In this document: piece after piece, positions 6,104 to 6,200 of the stretch
Layout: every line of letters begins with the position of its first letter
How positions within the stretch are numbered: the stretch's first letter is position 1
Assembly (NCBI GenBank): GCA_900770645.1
Contig: CAAGKY010000123.1
Location: forward strand, 1 to 6,200
Direction: 5' to 3'
Length of the DNA stretch: 6,200 nucleotides
Source of the DNA: Bacilli bacterium
GTDB taxonomy: Bacteria > Bacillota_I > Bacilli_A > ML615J-28 > CAG-313
The notes under the pieces: model-generated
The model's database searches: none
What the model saw: only the letters and a program-made list of their open reading frames with translations
Told to the model about the DNA's origin: nothing
Program-made: the position numbers and the translations under genes

Positions 6104-6200
6104 TTTGAAAAAAAATAAAGTCAGATAAGTAATAACTAGCTTTCTGTAAGAGTTTGAAAAAAATAAAGTAAGATAAGTAATAACTAGCTTTCTGTAAGAG
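6104..6200. repeat. Tandem repeat of a 48-49 base unit, cut by the window edge
   Basis: Two adjacent units, 6104-6152 (49 bases) and 6153-6200 (48 bases), each begin TTTG plus an A run and end CTAGCTTTCTGTAAGAG. They differ by one substitution (C at 6122 against A at 6170) and one A in the A run (8 against 7). The second unit ends exactly at the last base, so the array probably continues. The plus strand has stops within every unit, while the minus strand happens to stay open. There are no variable spacers. Confidence 0.85.

Noticed and set aside
6104..6200. CRISPR array
   Set aside because: The two units are alike over their whole 48-49 bases with no variable spacers between shorter repeats, and no cas gene is present.

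Overview
The window comes from a strongly AT-rich Gram-positive-type bacterium. Shine-Dalgarno sites are close to AAAGGAGG, terminators are hairpins followed by T runs, and the order lepA, hemW, spoIIM-like, xerD, deoB joins neighbourhoods known from Bacilli and other Firmicutes. Tryptophan is written TGG throughout and no full-length gene needs TGA as a sense codon, so the standard bacterial code fits. An anaerobic, low-GC lineage of the Bacilli/Erysipelotrichia kind is a reasonable inference; the genus cannot be read from the window.

Bases 1-5030 form one tightly packed plus-strand operon. It begins with the 3' end of lepA (elongation factor 4), overlapped by hemW (radical SAM heme chaperone). 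A short five-segment membrane protein of SpoIIM type follows, starting at TTG, then xerD (tyrosine recombinase), deoB (phosphopentomutase) and an alpha/beta hydrolase of the monoacylglycerol lipase/lysophospholipase type. Genes overlap or are separated by at most 13 bases. A perfect 10-bp hairpin with a T run closes the operon. The genes look like housekeeping functions that share a transcript (translation, cofactor handling, envelope, chromosome dimer resolution, pentose phosphate recycling, lipid hydrolysis) rather than one pathway.

Bases 5145-5910 hold a separate transcription unit that is broken. A strong ribosome binding site leads into a signal-peptide-like start, but the reading frame changes three times before a C-terminal piece that ends just before a perfect 12-bp terminator. 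Restoring one base, removing one and restoring one gives a single protein of 235 residues: an N-terminal hydrophobic segment followed by an extracellular domain, somewhat reminiscent of TasA/camelysin-type surface proteins. It is either a pseudogene or a site of sequencing indels.

Bases 5911-6200 are non-coding as far as can be seen. They are extremely A/T-rich, with a weak nested hairpin, and end in two nearly identical 48-49 base tandem repeat units that run off the window, preceded by a decayed partial unit. The repeat and the broken surface gene are the parts worth a second look; no clear new defence or mobile system is visible.
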